From assembly GCA_945899335.1 (NCBI GenBank), contig CAMDIP010000032.1:1-10484 (forward strand): 10,484 nucleotides of DNA, in the 5' to 3' direction. Position 1 is the first letter of the stretch. The number at the start of each line of letters is the position of its first letter. Positions 1-7,254 of this stretch are shown piece by piece. A program made the translations under genes and the position numbers. The notes under the pieces are model-generated. The model did not search any database, was not told where the DNA came from, and saw only the letters and a program-made list of their open reading frames with translations. The DNA comes from Bordetella parapertussis (GTDB lineage: Bacteria; Pseudomonadota; Gammaproteobacteria; Burkholderiales; Burkholderiaceae_C).

Positions 1-36
1 CTCATCGTCGCTTGGCAATCCACACTCACGGTCTGA
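1..36 (+). CDS. ptsN: C-terminal end of PTS IIA-like nitrogen regulatory protein PtsN (partial)
   Basis: Only the last 11 codons and a TGA stop are present, reading LIVAWQSTLTV in frame 1. The LI-x-x-WQ ending resembles the C-terminus of betaproteobacterial PtsN (EIIA-Ntr), the phosphoacceptor of the nitrogen-related phosphotransferase system. The following gene is hprK, and ptsN-hprK is the usual order in this group. The spacing of 9 nt to the hprK start suggests co-transcription. The call rests mainly on gene order because the visible peptide is too short to carry a diagnostic motif. The 5' part lies outside the window. Confidence 0.55.
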   Translation, partial: LIVAWQSTLTV

Positions 37-45
37 CGCCAACCC

Positions 46-1008
46 TTGAAACCCACCGCTGTTAGCGCAGATGTCTTATTTGAAGACTTCAGAGAAAAGC
101 TTGAATGGCAATGGATAGCGGGGCAGGGTGCCTCTGAGCGGCATTTTGATGAAGTAGCCGTTCGCATGGCACGCTCGGGTGCAGACTTGGTGGGGTACTT
201 GAATTACATTCACCCTTACCGTTTGCAGGTGTTGGGCGAGCGTGAAATTCGTTACCTCAACAACAGTCCCTTGATCGATACCGAGCGACGCATTGGGCGA
301 ATCGTCACCCTGGAACCCCCCGTGCTGGTGGTGGCTGATGGCCAAACGCCACCCCCGCCCCTGCTGAAGATGTGCGAAGAAGCGCAAATCCCGCTTTTTG
401 CCACCACAGAATCGTCGGCCTTTGTCATTGATTTGCTGCGGGCTTATTTGTCCAAACACTTTGCCGACCGCACCACTTTGCATGGCGTGTTTTTAGATAT
501 TTTGGGTATGGGTGTGGTCATCACAGGCGAGTCTGGCCTTGGTAAAAGCGAGTTGGGCTTGGAGTTGATCTCACGCGGCCATGGTTTGGTAGCCGACGAT
601 GCGGTGGATTTGTACCGCATCAACCAAACCACCATTGAGGGTCGTTGCCCCGAGTTGCTGCAAAATTTGTTGGAAGTGCGCGGCATTGGTTTGCTAGACA
701 TTCAAGCCATATTTGGTGAAACCGCGGTGCGTCGAAAAATGCGCCTCAAATTGATTGTGCATTTGGTGCGCAAAGAAACCTTAGAGCGCGACTACGAAAG
801 ACTGCCGCATGAACCCTTGACCCAAGATGTGCTGGGCATATCCGTTCGTAAAGTGGTGATTCAGGTGGTGGCGGGTCGCAATATCGCGGTTCTGGTTGAG
901 GCGGCGGTTCGCAACACGATTTTGCAGTTACGCGGCATCGATACCTACGATAAATTTGTCCATCGCCACCGCCAGGCCATGTTGGACGAGCAGAAAAAAT
1001 CAGGCTGA
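46..1008 (+). CDS. hprK: HPr kinase/phosphorylase HprK
   Basis: A bifunctional cytoplasmic enzyme that phosphorylates, and by phosphorolysis dephosphorylates, the regulatory serine of the PTS carrier HPr. The 320-residue length is normal for the family. The N-terminal domain covers about residues 1-130. The C-terminal kinase domain shows the Walker A/P-loop GESGLGKS at 161-168, preceded by the conserved HG at 146-147. It is followed by ADD at 183-185 and the family signature [12 protein letters not shown] at 208-219. In proteobacteria with incomplete sugar-PTS sets, HprK is thought to serve regulation rather than sugar uptake, which fits its place beside ptsN. The start is TTG at 46 with no Shine-Dalgarno motif. 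It gives a family-like N-terminus just after the upstream stop. The 3' end overlaps convergent fur by 9 bp. Identity is secure; only the start is slightly uncertain. Confidence 0.95.
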   Translation: MKPTAVSADVLFEDFREKLEWQWIAGQGASERHFDEVAVRMARSGADLVGYLNYIHPYRLQVLGEREIRYLNNSPLIDTERRIGRIVTLEPPVLVVADGQTPPPPLLKMCEEAQIPLFATTESSAFVIDLLRAYLSKHFADRTTLHGVFLDILGMGVVITGESGLGKSELGLELISRGHGLVADDAVDLYRINQTTIEGRCPELLQNLLEVRGIGLLDIQAIFGETAVRRKMRLKLIVHLVRKETLERDYERLPHEPLTQDVLGISVRKVVIQVVAGRNIAVLVEAAVRNTILQLRGIDTYDKFVHRHRQAMLDEQKKSG

Positions 1009-1428
1009 CTTAAAGGGACAAGGCGAGCGCTTGCAGTGCGCATACAGGCTCAGTGCGTGGTCGGCGATCTCGAACCCCTTGGCGTGTGCAATATCGTGTT
1101 GACGTTGCTCAATGCTTGCATCGTAAAACTCTTCAACGCGACCGCAATCTAGACACACCAAGTGGTCGTGGTGTTGGCCTTGGTTGAGTTCATAGACGGA
1201 TTTGCCGCCTTCAAATTGACTGCGCGACAAAATGCCGGCTTGCTCAAACTGCATTAGCACGCGGTAGATGGTAGCAAGACCTATATCGGCACGCTCCTCC
1301 AACGCGAAACGGTAAACGTCCTCGGCACTCATGTGCCGTTGCCCGCTTTTTTGGAAAAGCTCCAAAATTTTTAACCGCGGCACCGTGGCTTTGAGGCCCG
1401 TGTTTTTTAAGCCGTCAATGGAGGACAT
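1000..1428 (-). CDS. fur: Ferric uptake regulator Fur
   Basis: An iron(II)-responsive transcriptional repressor of iron uptake genes, acting as a cytoplasmic dimer. The 142-residue protein has the normal two-domain Fur layout. The N-terminal winged helix (about 1-83) includes [12 protein letters not shown] and the recognition-helix segment [10 protein letters not shown]. The C-terminal metal-binding and dimerisation domain has the HHDH cluster at 86-89. The CLDC motif at 92-95 and a second pair, Cys132 and Cys137 in C-x4-C, match the spacing of the structural zinc cysteines in E. coli Fur. Its His/Asp-rich tail is shorter than in E. coli. The start ATG (complement of 1426-1428) has a weak AGAAAG ribosome-binding motif upstream. 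The gene is divergent from bamE and converges on hprK with a 9-bp overlap, so the last codons of the two genes are complementary. Identity is secure. Confidence 0.96.
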   Translation of the reverse strand: MSSIDGLKNTGLKATVPRLKILELFQKSGQRHMSAEDVYRFALEERADIGLATIYRVLMQFEQAGILSRSQFEGGKSVYELNQGQHHDHLVCLDCGRVEEFYDASIEQRQHDIAHAKGFEIADHALSLYAHCKRSPCPFKSA

Positions 1429-1475
1429 TCATGCTTTCTGTTGCGTAGTGACTGGCGGGTGTGAGGGGCCATCGT

Positions 1476-1481
1476 TACAAT
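1476..1481 (+). promoter_or_regulatory. Candidate -10 element of the bamE promoter (TACAAT)
   Basis: TACAAT matches five of six positions of the sigma-70 -10 consensus and lies 30 bp before the bamE ATG. This implies a start of transcription near 1488 and a leader of about 24 nt. No good -35 hexamer sits 16-18 bp upstream, so the promoter may be weak or helped by an activator. Such AC-containing -10 boxes are common in this lineage. The site is a visual match only. Confidence 0.4.
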
Positions 1482-1487
1482 GTTTCC

Positions 1488-1493
1488 ATCATA
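1488..1493 (-). promoter_or_regulatory. Candidate -10 element of the fur promoter (TATGAT on the minus strand)
   Basis: Read on the minus strand, 1493 to 1488 is TATGAT, five of six matches to the sigma-70 -10 consensus. It lies about 60 nt upstream of the fur start. No convincing -35 hexamer is visible at normal spacing. The element faces the bamE -10 box six bases away, so the two promoters would overlap. Overlapping divergent promoters of fur and the bamE homologue omlA are known in Pseudomonas aeruginosa, which gives this arrangement precedent. Confidence 0.35.
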
Positions 1494-1511
1494 ACTTGCC
1501 CTTATCCCGCC

Positions 1512-2054
1512 ATGACTCTTTTGCGCCAGACAATGGCCTTATGTGTGACCGCTGTTTCCTTGCTGTTGTCAGCGTGCTCCACCATAGACGATCCCATGGC
1601 ACGTGCAATTCGCAAAGTGACGCCCTATCGGGTGGAAGTGGTGCAGGGTAACTTTGTCTCTAAAGAGCAAGTTCAAGCTTTGCGTGTGGGTATGAGCCGC
1701 AATCAAGTCAAGGATATTTTGGGCACCCCTTTGATCGCCAGTGTTTTCCACTCCGATCGCTGGGACTATGCGTTCACGATTGTGCGCAAAGGTACGAAGC
1801 CACAGCAACGCCAGTTGTCGGTTTACTTCAAAGGCGAATTGTATGTTCGCTTTGACGGTGACGATTTGCCCAGCGAATCCGAGTTCGCCGAGCGAATTGC
1901 GGTGCCGGAAGACCGCAAAGTGGTGCCCCGCTTAGAGGCCACAAGCAAAGAGTTGGAGAAATTTCAAAAGAATGCTCCTGCCCCTGTTAGCGCAACACCC
2001 AAACCGAATACGCCTCCTGCCGATAAAGCCTACCCGCCGTTGGAAACCCCCTGA
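1512..2054 (+). CDS. bamE: Outer membrane protein assembly factor BamE (SmpA/OmlA lipoprotein)
   Basis: A lipoprotein subunit of the BAM complex, which folds beta-barrel proteins into the outer membrane from the periplasmic side. From ATG 1512 the protein has 180 residues. A type II signal peptide with Arg5 and a hydrophobic stretch ends in the lipobox LSAC, making Cys22 the lipidated residue. Serine at +2 favours outer-membrane sorting. The SmpA/OmlA domain follows at about 40-115, including GMSRNQVKDILGTP and RWDYAF. After it comes a charged stretch and a Pro/Ala-rich tail of about 26 residues that the 113-residue E. coli protein lacks. The frame is open from GTG 1461, but that start would put 17 extra residues before the signal peptide, so 1512 is preferred. 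No Shine-Dalgarno motif is seen. The gene is divergent from fur and 6 nt before dapB. Confidence 0.93.
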   Translation: MTLLRQTMALCVTAVSLLLSACSTIDDPMARAIRKVTPYRVEVVQGNFVSKEQVQALRVGMSRNQVKDILGTPLIASVFHSDRWDYAFTIVRKGTKPQQRQLSVYFKGELYVRFDGDDLPSESEFAERIAVPEDRKVVPRLEATSKELEKFQKNAPAPVSATPKPNTPPADKAYPPLETP

Positions 2055-2060
2055 ACCACT

Positions 2061-2894
2061 ATGAGCACTGCTATTGCCCAACCCCATCGTATTGCTATCG
2101 CGGGTGCCAGTGGTCGCATGGGCCAAATGTTGGCTCAAGCACTGGCAGCGGCAGCTGACTGTCAATTGGTGGGCGCCGTGGATGTTGCTGAGAGTGTGTT
2201 TATAGGCAATGATGCGACGGGTTTTTTAGGGCAAGCCAGCGGCGTGATGATTCAATCTGATCTTCATGTCGGCTTGCAAAATGCGCAAGTATTGATCGAC
2301 TTTACAAGGCCTGAAGGCACCATGGCGCATGTCAAGGTGTGCCGTCAACTCGGCGTGAAGATGGTGATTGGCACCACTGGCTTCAGCGATGCACAAAAAG
2401 CCGAAATAACTGCTGCCAGCCAAGATATCGCCATCGTTATGGCGCCCAATATGAGCGTGGGCGTCAACGTCACTTTGAAGTTGTTGGAGATGGCAGCCGT
2501 GGCTTTGGCCTCAGACTACGACATTGAAATCATCGAAGCCCATCACCGCCATAAAGTAGACGCTCCTTCGGGCACGGCACTCAAGATGGGCGAAGTCATT
2601 GCCCAAGCGCTTGGGCGAGACTTAAAGCAATGCGCGGTGTTTGATCGCCAAGGCCACACCGGCGCTCGTCCCGATAACGCCATAGGCTTCTCCACCATCC
2701 GTGGTGGAGATATTGTGGGTGACCACACGGTGTTGTTCGCGGGTACCGGCGAGCGCATAGAAATCACCCACAAGTCGTCAAGCCGCAGCACCTATGCCGA
2801 GGGCAGTTTGCGGGCAGCACGTTATTTGGCTGGCCAGCAGCGTGGCTTGTTTGATATGTTTGACGTGCTGGGCTTGAGGGACTCTCAACCATGA
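2061..2894 (+). CDS. dapB: 4-hydroxy-tetrahydrodipicolinate reductase DapB
   Basis: Catalyses the NAD(P)H-dependent reduction step after DapA in the lysine and meso-diaminopimelate pathway, in the cytoplasm. The length of 277 residues is standard. The N-terminal nucleotide-binding fold shows [12 protein letters not shown], with GASGRMG at 15-21. The catalytic signature [15 protein letters not shown] spans 159-173 and contains the general acid/base His161 and Lys165, equivalent to E. coli His159 and Lys163. The dinucleotide-loop region GTTGF lies near 104-108. The ATG follows the bamE stop by 6 nt with no visible Shine-Dalgarno. The stop overlaps the exbB start in an ATGA junction, suggesting translational coupling into the exbBD pair. 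No abnormality was seen. Identity is secure. Confidence 0.97.
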   Translation: MSTAIAQPHRIAIAGASGRMGQMLAQALAAAADCQLVGAVDVAESVFIGNDATGFLGQASGVMIQSDLHVGLQNAQVLIDFTRPEGTMAHVKVCRQLGVKMVIGTTGFSDAQKAEITAASQDIAIVMAPNMSVGVNVTLKLLEMAAVALASDYDIEIIEAHHRHKVDAPSGTALKMGEVIAQALGRDLKQCAVFDRQGHTGARPDNAIGFSTIRGGDIVGDHTVLFAGTGERIEITHKSSSRSTYAEGSLRAARYLAGQQRGLFDMFDVLGLRDSQP

Positions 2895-3535
2895 GTTTGT
2901 TGCACTGGTTTGCACAGGCCGATGCTTTGAACCAATTGGTGGCAGTGGTCCTGTGTGCGATGTCGGTGCTGAGTTGGGTATTGATTATTTACAAAACATG
3001 GCTGTTGTCTGTCGCCAATCGTGATTTATTGCTGTGTCAGGCTGCGTGGTCGCAAGCCCAAGATTGGCAGCACTTGGAGGCCACTTGGGGGGCTGTGGAC
3101 AGTCAAAAATTGTTTGTTGGTTTATTGCGCAGTCCTTTGGAGGCCACAGCGCAAGGCTTGGCTGCCGAGGCCTCCCATGAAGACCGGCTCAGTAGCGGCT
3201 TGCGGCAAACCTTGCAAAGCATACGCCGTCGCTTGCAATTTGGCCAAGATATGTTGGCCACCATGGGAGCGACTTCCCCATTTATCGGTTTGTTGGGCAC
3301 TGTCTGGGGCATTTACCACGCCTTGATCAGCTTGTCCCAAGCAGGACAATATACCTTAGACAAAGTGACCCAACCTGTGGGCGAGTCTTTGGTGATGACG
3401 GCTGCAGGCTTGGGTGTGGCCATACCCGCAGTGATGGCCTACAACTTATTGGGCAGGCGCTTGGCGTCTATGGATGCAACATTAGACGCTTTGGCTTTTG
3501 ACTTGCGTGCTTATTTCATTACCCACGCTCGGTAA
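2891..3535 (+). CDS. exbB: ExbB/TolQ-family proton channel subunit
   Basis: An inner-membrane subunit of the MotA/TolQ/ExbB family, which with ExbD converts the proton motive force into work on TonB- or TolA-type proteins spanning the periplasm. The 214 residues show the three expected membrane segments at about 12-37, 122-147 and 163-186. A large cytoplasmic loop rich in charged residues lies between the first two. The family core is seen in [22 protein letters not shown] and in [19 protein letters not shown] with Glu165. The start ATG overlaps the dapB stop, and GAGGGA at 2876-2881 is one of the few recognisable Shine-Dalgarno motifs in the window. exbD follows after 9 nt. ExbB rather than TolQ is chosen because no tolA, tolB or pal gene is nearby, but tonB is also absent, so the exact partner is unresolved. 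Confidence 0.88.
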   Translation: MSLLHWFAQADALNQLVAVVLCAMSVLSWVLIIYKTWLLSVANRDLLLCQAAWSQAQDWQHLEATWGAVDSQKLFVGLLRSPLEATAQGLAAEASHEDRLSSGLRQTLQSIRRRLQFGQDMLATMGATSPFIGLLGTVWGIYHALISLSQAGQYTLDKVTQPVGESLVMTAAGLGVAIPAVMAYNLLGRRLASMDATLDALAFDLRAYFITHAR

Positions 3536-3544
3536 GCTGGCCCA

Positions 3545-3997
3545 ATGAGAATGGGTGAATTTGAATCCAGCCCCGCGAGGGTGCCCATGAGCGAGATCAA
3601 TGTCACGCCCTTGGTGGATGTGATGTTGGTGTTGCTGGTCATTTTTCTGATCACTGCCCCCCTGATGGGAAGCGCCTTGCGCCTCGATTTGCCTGCTACT
3701 GAGGCAACCGCTTCCCCCGCACCCATTAACAGCTTGGGCCTGAGTATTGACCCGCAAGGCTTGATTTTCATTGACGACAAACGCGTGGCGCTTGAGGCCT
3801 TGCCAGCGGTATTGGCGATGCAAGCCAGCACCGATGCATCTGTTGAAGTACAGCTTCGCGCGGACCAAAGCGTGCCCTATGGACGCGTGGCCGAGGTGAT
3901 GGGCTTGTTGCAAAAAGCCGGCCTCACCAAGGTCGCTTTGGCCGTTCAGGCCCCTGCGCCTAAAATCCAAGCATCTTCCCCGCCCCTGCAGCCATGA
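3545..3997 (+). CDS. exbD: ExbD/TolR-family energy-transducing protein
   Basis: The partner of the ExbB-like protein: one N-terminal membrane helix and a periplasmic domain, using protonation of a membrane aspartate to drive TonB- or TolA-type motors. The 150 residues begin with a short cytoplasmic segment containing MSEINVTPLVDVMLVLLVIF. The membrane aspartate falls at position 25, the same number as in E. coli ExbD, which supports the start at 3545 over the in-frame ATG at 3551. The periplasmic domain (about 46-140) is followed by a Pro/Ala/Ser-rich tail. The start has no clear Shine-Dalgarno and lies 9 nt after exbB. The TGA stop sits inside the loop of a hairpin that extends toward leuS. 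TolR is the alternative name. Confidence 0.88.
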   Translation: MRMGEFESSPARVPMSEINVTPLVDVMLVLLVIFLITAPLMGSALRLDLPATEATASPAPINSLGLSIDPQGLIFIDDKRVALEALPAVLAMQASTDASVEVQLRADQSVPYGRVAEVMGLLQKAGLTKVALAVQAPAPKIQASSPPLQP

Positions 3998-4009
3998 AAT
4001 CGCAGGGGC
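3982..4009 (+). terminator. GC-rich hairpin across the exbD stop, possible weak terminator or attenuator
   Basis: GCCCCTGC at 3982-3989 pairs perfectly with GCAGGGGC at 4002-4009 around a 12-nt loop that contains the exbD stop codon. The stem has seven G-C pairs out of eight. It is followed by TATTTATTG, a broken T-rich run rather than a clean T-tract, so it would be a poor intrinsic terminator. The 3' arm contains AGGGG, the best Shine-Dalgarno-like motif before leuS. The hairpin could therefore equally limit leuS translation. Function is inferred; the inverted repeat itself is certain. Confidence 0.35.
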
Positions 4010-4024
4010 TATTTATTGAGCCCC

Positions 4025-6739
4025 ATGCAAGAGACCTATATTCCCAAAGACGTTGAAGCGTCTGTCCGCAGCGACTGGACAGCCAAAGACGTCTACCGCG
4101 TCACCGAAGACAACAGCCGTCCCAAGTACTACGCCTGCTCCATGCTGCCCTACCCCAGCGGCAAGCTGCACATGGGCCATGTGCGCAACTACACCATCAA
4201 CGACATGCTCACGCGACAGTTGCGCATGAAGGGCTACAACGTCTTGATGCCCATGGGCTGGGACGCGTTTGGCTTGCCTGCCGAAAATGCTGCGTTAAAG
4301 AACGGCGTGCCACCCGCCAAGTGGACCTACGAGAACATCGCGTACATGAAAAAGCAGATGCAGGCCATGGGGCTGGCCATCGACTGGAGCCGTGAAGTCG
4401 CCACCTGCGATGCAACCTATTACAAATGGAACCAGTGGCTCTTTTTGAAGATGCTCGATATGGGCGTGGCCTACCGCAAGACCCAAGTGGTGAACTGGGA
4501 CCCGGTGGACCAAACCGTGTTGGCCAACGAGCAAGTCATCGACGGCAAAGGCTGGCGCACCGGTGCGGTGGTGGAAAAGCGTGAAATCCCTGGCTACTAC
4601 CTGAAGATCACCAACTATGCGCAAGAGTTGCTCGATCATGTGCAGGTGGGCAACCCCAAAGCCACCTTGAACGGCTGGCCCGACAAAGTGCGCTTGATGC
4701 AAGAGAATTGGATCGGCAAGTCTGAGGGTGTGCGCTTTGCATTCACCCACGATATCCAAGGCGCTGACGGGAAATTGATCCAAGACGGCCGCATGTATGT
4801 GTTCACCACCCGCGCTGACACCATCATGGGCGTGACTTTTTGCGCGGTGGCTCCCGAACACCCCTTGGCGCTGCATGCTGCATCCACCAACCCCCAATTG
4901 GCAGCGTTTTTGGAAGAGTGCAAAGAAGGTGGCACCACCGAGGCCGAGTTAGCGGTGAAAGACAAGGTGGGCATGCCCACAGGCTTGCATGTCATGCACC
5001 CGGTCACAGGCGATCAAGTGGCGGTGTGGGTGGGCAACTATGTGCTCATGAGTTACGGCGACGGCGCGGTCATGGGCGTGCCCGCACACGATGAGCGCGA
5101 CTTTGCTTTTGCCCTCAAGTACCATTTGCCCATCACCCAAGTGGTGGCGCTCAAAGACCAAAGCTTCAGCGACTCAGCTTGGCAAGAGTGGTACGCCACC
5201 AAAGACGGCGTGTGCGTCAACTCTGGCGCGCTCGATGGCCTGCGTTTCAAAGATGCGGTGAGCAAAGTGGTCGACTTGCTGCAAGCCAAAGGTCTGGGCG
5301 AGAAAAAAATCACCTGGCGCTTGCGCGACTGGGGCGTGAGCCGCCAGCGCTATTGGGGCACACCGATCCCCATCATCCATTGCGACGAGCATGGCGCAGT
5401 GCCTGTGCCTGAAAAAGACCTCCCCGTGGTGTTGCCGCTTGACTGCATCCCTGATGGGTCTGGCAACCCGTTGCACAAGCACGCAGGTTTCCATGCGGGA
5501 GTGGTCTGTCCCACCTGCGGCAAACCCGCGCGGCGCGAGACTGACACCATGGACACTTTTGTGGATTCGTCCTGGTACTTCATGCGCTACTGCGACCCGA
5601 GCAACGCGCAAGCGATGGTGGCCGAGGGTACGCAGTACTGGATGCGCGACGCCCAGCACGCCACGGGCGGCAGTGGCATGGACCAGTACATCGGTGGCAT
5701 CGAGCACGCTATTTTGCACCTGCTGTATGCGCGGTTTTGGACCAAGGTCATGCGCGACTTGGGGCTGGTGAAGGTGGACGAGCCTTTCACCAAACTCTTG
5801 ACACAGGGCATGGTGCTGAACCACATTTACTCGCGCCGCACCGCCAAGGGTGGCAAAGACTATTTCTGGCCGCACGATGTCGAGCATGTGATGGACGACA
5901 CCGGCAAATTGGTGGGTGCCAAGCTGAAAAATCCTGCCGACAGCGGCGACGGCAAACTGCCCGTGGGTACGCCCATTGACTACGAGGGCGTGGGCACCAT
6001 GTCCAAGTCCAAGAACAACGGCGTGGATCCGCAAGACCTGATTGAAAAATACGGCGCAGACACCGCACGCCTGTACACCATGTTTACCGCACCGCCTGAG
6101 GCTACGCTGGAGTGGAACGACTCCGCAGTGGAGGGCAGCTTTCGGTTTTTGCGCCGGGTTTGGAACTTCGCGGTTACCCACGAAGCCAGCCTCAAGGTCG
6201 CCACCGCAGGCAACTTGAGCCAAGCCACTTTCCGCAAACAAGCCGCCGACCTGCGCCGCGATGTGCACCTGACGCTCAAGCAAGTCAGCTACGACTACGA
6301 GCGCATGCAATACAACACCGTGGTGTCGGGTTGCATGAAGCTACTCAATTCTTTGGAGGACTTCAAACCCGACGCCAGCCCTGGTGACCAAGCGGTGCTG
6401 TGCGAAGGCACGTCGGTGTTGCTGCGCATGCTCTACCCCGCTTGTCCCCACATCAGCGCCCATTTGTGGGCGGCGCTCGGCTTCGCCGCCGGCGCCGGCG
6501 ATTTGCTCGACGCCGCTTGGCCCAGCGTGGACGAGCGCGCCTTGCTGCGCGACGAAATAGAGCTGATGTTGCAAGTCAACGGCAAGTTACGCGGGTCCAT
6601 CTCGGTGCCCGCCACAGCCAGCAAAGAAGATATTGAAAAAGCGGCTTTGGCCAGCGAAGCATTTCAAAAACAAGCCCAAGGCGCGGTACCCAAAAAGGTG
6701 ATCGTGGTGCCGGGGCGTTTGGTCAACATAGTGGTTTAA
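4025..6739 (+). CDS. leuS: Leucine--tRNA ligase LeuS
   Basis: A class I aminoacyl-tRNA synthetase that charges tRNA-Leu in the cytoplasm. From ATG 4025 it has 904 residues, slightly longer than the E. coli enzyme. The catalytic HIGH-type motif is HMGH at 49-52 and the KMSKS-type loop is MSKSK at 659-663. The CP1 editing domain shows the threonine-rich TTRADT at 261-266 and [15 protein letters not shown] at 345-359, including the editing aspartate region, so proofreading appears intact. A CPTC motif precedes the conserved RETDTMDTF segment. The C-terminal anticodon-binding domain ends in [11 protein letters not shown]. An in-frame TTG at 4016 gives three extra residues. ATG 4025 is preferred because [11 protein letters not shown] matches family N-termini, although AGGGG at 4004-4008 is spaced better for the TTG. 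lptE follows after 5 nt. Confidence 0.97.
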   Translation: MQETYIPKDVEASVRSDWTAKDVYRVTEDNSRPKYYACSMLPYPSGKLHMGHVRNYTINDMLTRQLRMKGYNVLMPMGWDAFGLPAENAALKNGVPPAKWTYENIAYMKKQMQAMGLAIDWSREVATCDATYYKWNQWLFLKMLDMGVAYRKTQVVNWDPVDQTVLANEQVIDGKGWRTGAVVEKREIPGYYLKITNYAQELLDHVQVGNPKATLNGWPDKVRLMQENWIGKSEGVRFAFTHDIQGADGKLIQDGRMYVFTTRADTIMGVTFCAVAPEHPLALHAASTNPQLAAFLEECKEGGTTEAELAVKDKVGMPTGLHVMHPVTGDQVAVWVGNYVLMSYGDGAVMGVPAHDERDFAFALKYHLPITQVVALKDQSFSDSAWQEWYATKDGVCVNSGALDGLRFKDAVSKVVDLLQAKGLGEKKITWRLRDWGVSRQRYWGTPIPIIHCDEHGAVPVPEKDLPVVLPLDCIPDGSGNPLHKHAGFHAGVVCPTCGKPARRETDTMDTFVDSSWYFMRYCDPSNAQAMVAEGTQYWMRDAQHATGGSGMDQYIGGIEHAILHLLYARFWTKVMRDLGLVKVDEPFTKLLTQGMVLNHIYSRRTAKGGKDYFWPHDVEHVMDDTGKLVGAKLKNPADSGDGKLPVGTPIDYEGVGTMSKSKNNGVDPQDLIEKYGADTARLYTMFTAPPEATLEWNDSAVEGSFRFLRRVWNFAVTHEASLKVATAGNLSQATFRKQAADLRRDVHLTLKQVSYDYERMQYNTVVSGCMKLLNSLEDFKPDASPGDQAVLCEGTSVLLRMLYPACPHISAHLWAALGFAAGAGDLLDAAWPSVDERALLRDEIELMLQVNGKLRGSISVPATASKEDIEKAALASEAFQKQAQGAVPKKVIVVPGRLVNIVV

Positions 6740-6744
6740 ACATC

Positions 6745-7242
6745 ATGAAACGTCGCGTATTTGCCTCCAGTATGTTCTTAATGGGCTTGAGTGCCTGTGG
6801 ATTTCAGTTGCGCCAAGCCCCCAACTACCCGTTTCGCACCCTCTATATCGGCCTGCCGGAAGCCTCTGTGTTCGGCCAAGAACTCAAGCGAAATATTTCT
6901 GTCTCGGGTCGGGTAGAGGTCATCAACGACCCCAAACAAGTTGAACGTGCAGATGTGATTTTTGATTTGCTACAGGAGTTGCAAGAGAAAGTCATTCTCA
7001 GCCGCACATCGGCGGGCGCGGTTCGAGAGTTTCAATTGCGTTTTCGCATTCGCTTCAAGTTGCGAACCCGCGACGGTATCGAGGTGATCCCAGACACCGA
7101 GTTGGTGCAAGAGCGAGACATCAGTTTTAGCGAAACCGCGGCTTTGTCCAAAGAAACAGAAGAAGGTTTGCTCTACCGCGATATGCGCTCGGACTTGGTG
7201 CAGCAGGTGTTGCGCCGACTCGCTGTCGTGCGCATGCCCTAG
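6745..7242 (+). CDS. lptE: LPS-assembly lipoprotein LptE
   Basis: An outer-membrane lipoprotein that plugs the LptD barrel and takes part in the last step of lipopolysaccharide export. The 165-residue protein starts MKRR and has a hydrophobic signal sequence with lipobox LSAC at 15-18, making Cys18 the lipidated residue. Glycine at +2 is compatible with outer-membrane sorting. The mature N-terminus GFQLR is the typical LptE opening. The rest forms the expected compact alpha/beta domain, with the segment SAGAVREFQLRFRIRF and a C-terminal helix MRSDLVQQVLRRL. It follows leuS by 5 nt and precedes holA by 12 nt. leuS-lptE-holA is a widely conserved order in gamma- and betaproteobacteria, which strengthens the call. 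Confidence 0.93.
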   Translation: MKRRVFASSMFLMGLSACGFQLRQAPNYPFRTLYIGLPEASVFGQELKRNISVSGRVEVINDPKQVERADVIFDLLQELQEKVILSRTSAGAVREFQLRFRIRFKLRTRDGIEVIPDTELVQERDISFSETAALSKETEEGLLYRDMRSDLVQQVLRRLAVVRMP

Positions 7243-7254
7243 CCCTACAACCCC

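Noticed and set aside
1461..1511. Upstream GTG-initiated extension of bamE
   Set aside because: It would put 17 residues before a clear lipoprotein signal peptide and would overlap the candidate bamE promoter. ATG 1512 gives a normal type II signal sequence.
5174..6310. A 378-codon open frame on the minus strand inside leuS
   Set aside because: It is fully antisense to conserved leuS catalytic sequence, has composition typical of a shadow frame, and shows no recognisable motif.
6487..6500. Perfect 14-bp palindrome CGCCGGCGCCGGCG in leuS
   Set aside because: It is explained by consecutive Ala and Gly codons in the [12 protein letters not shown] segment. No second copy or regulatory context was seen.
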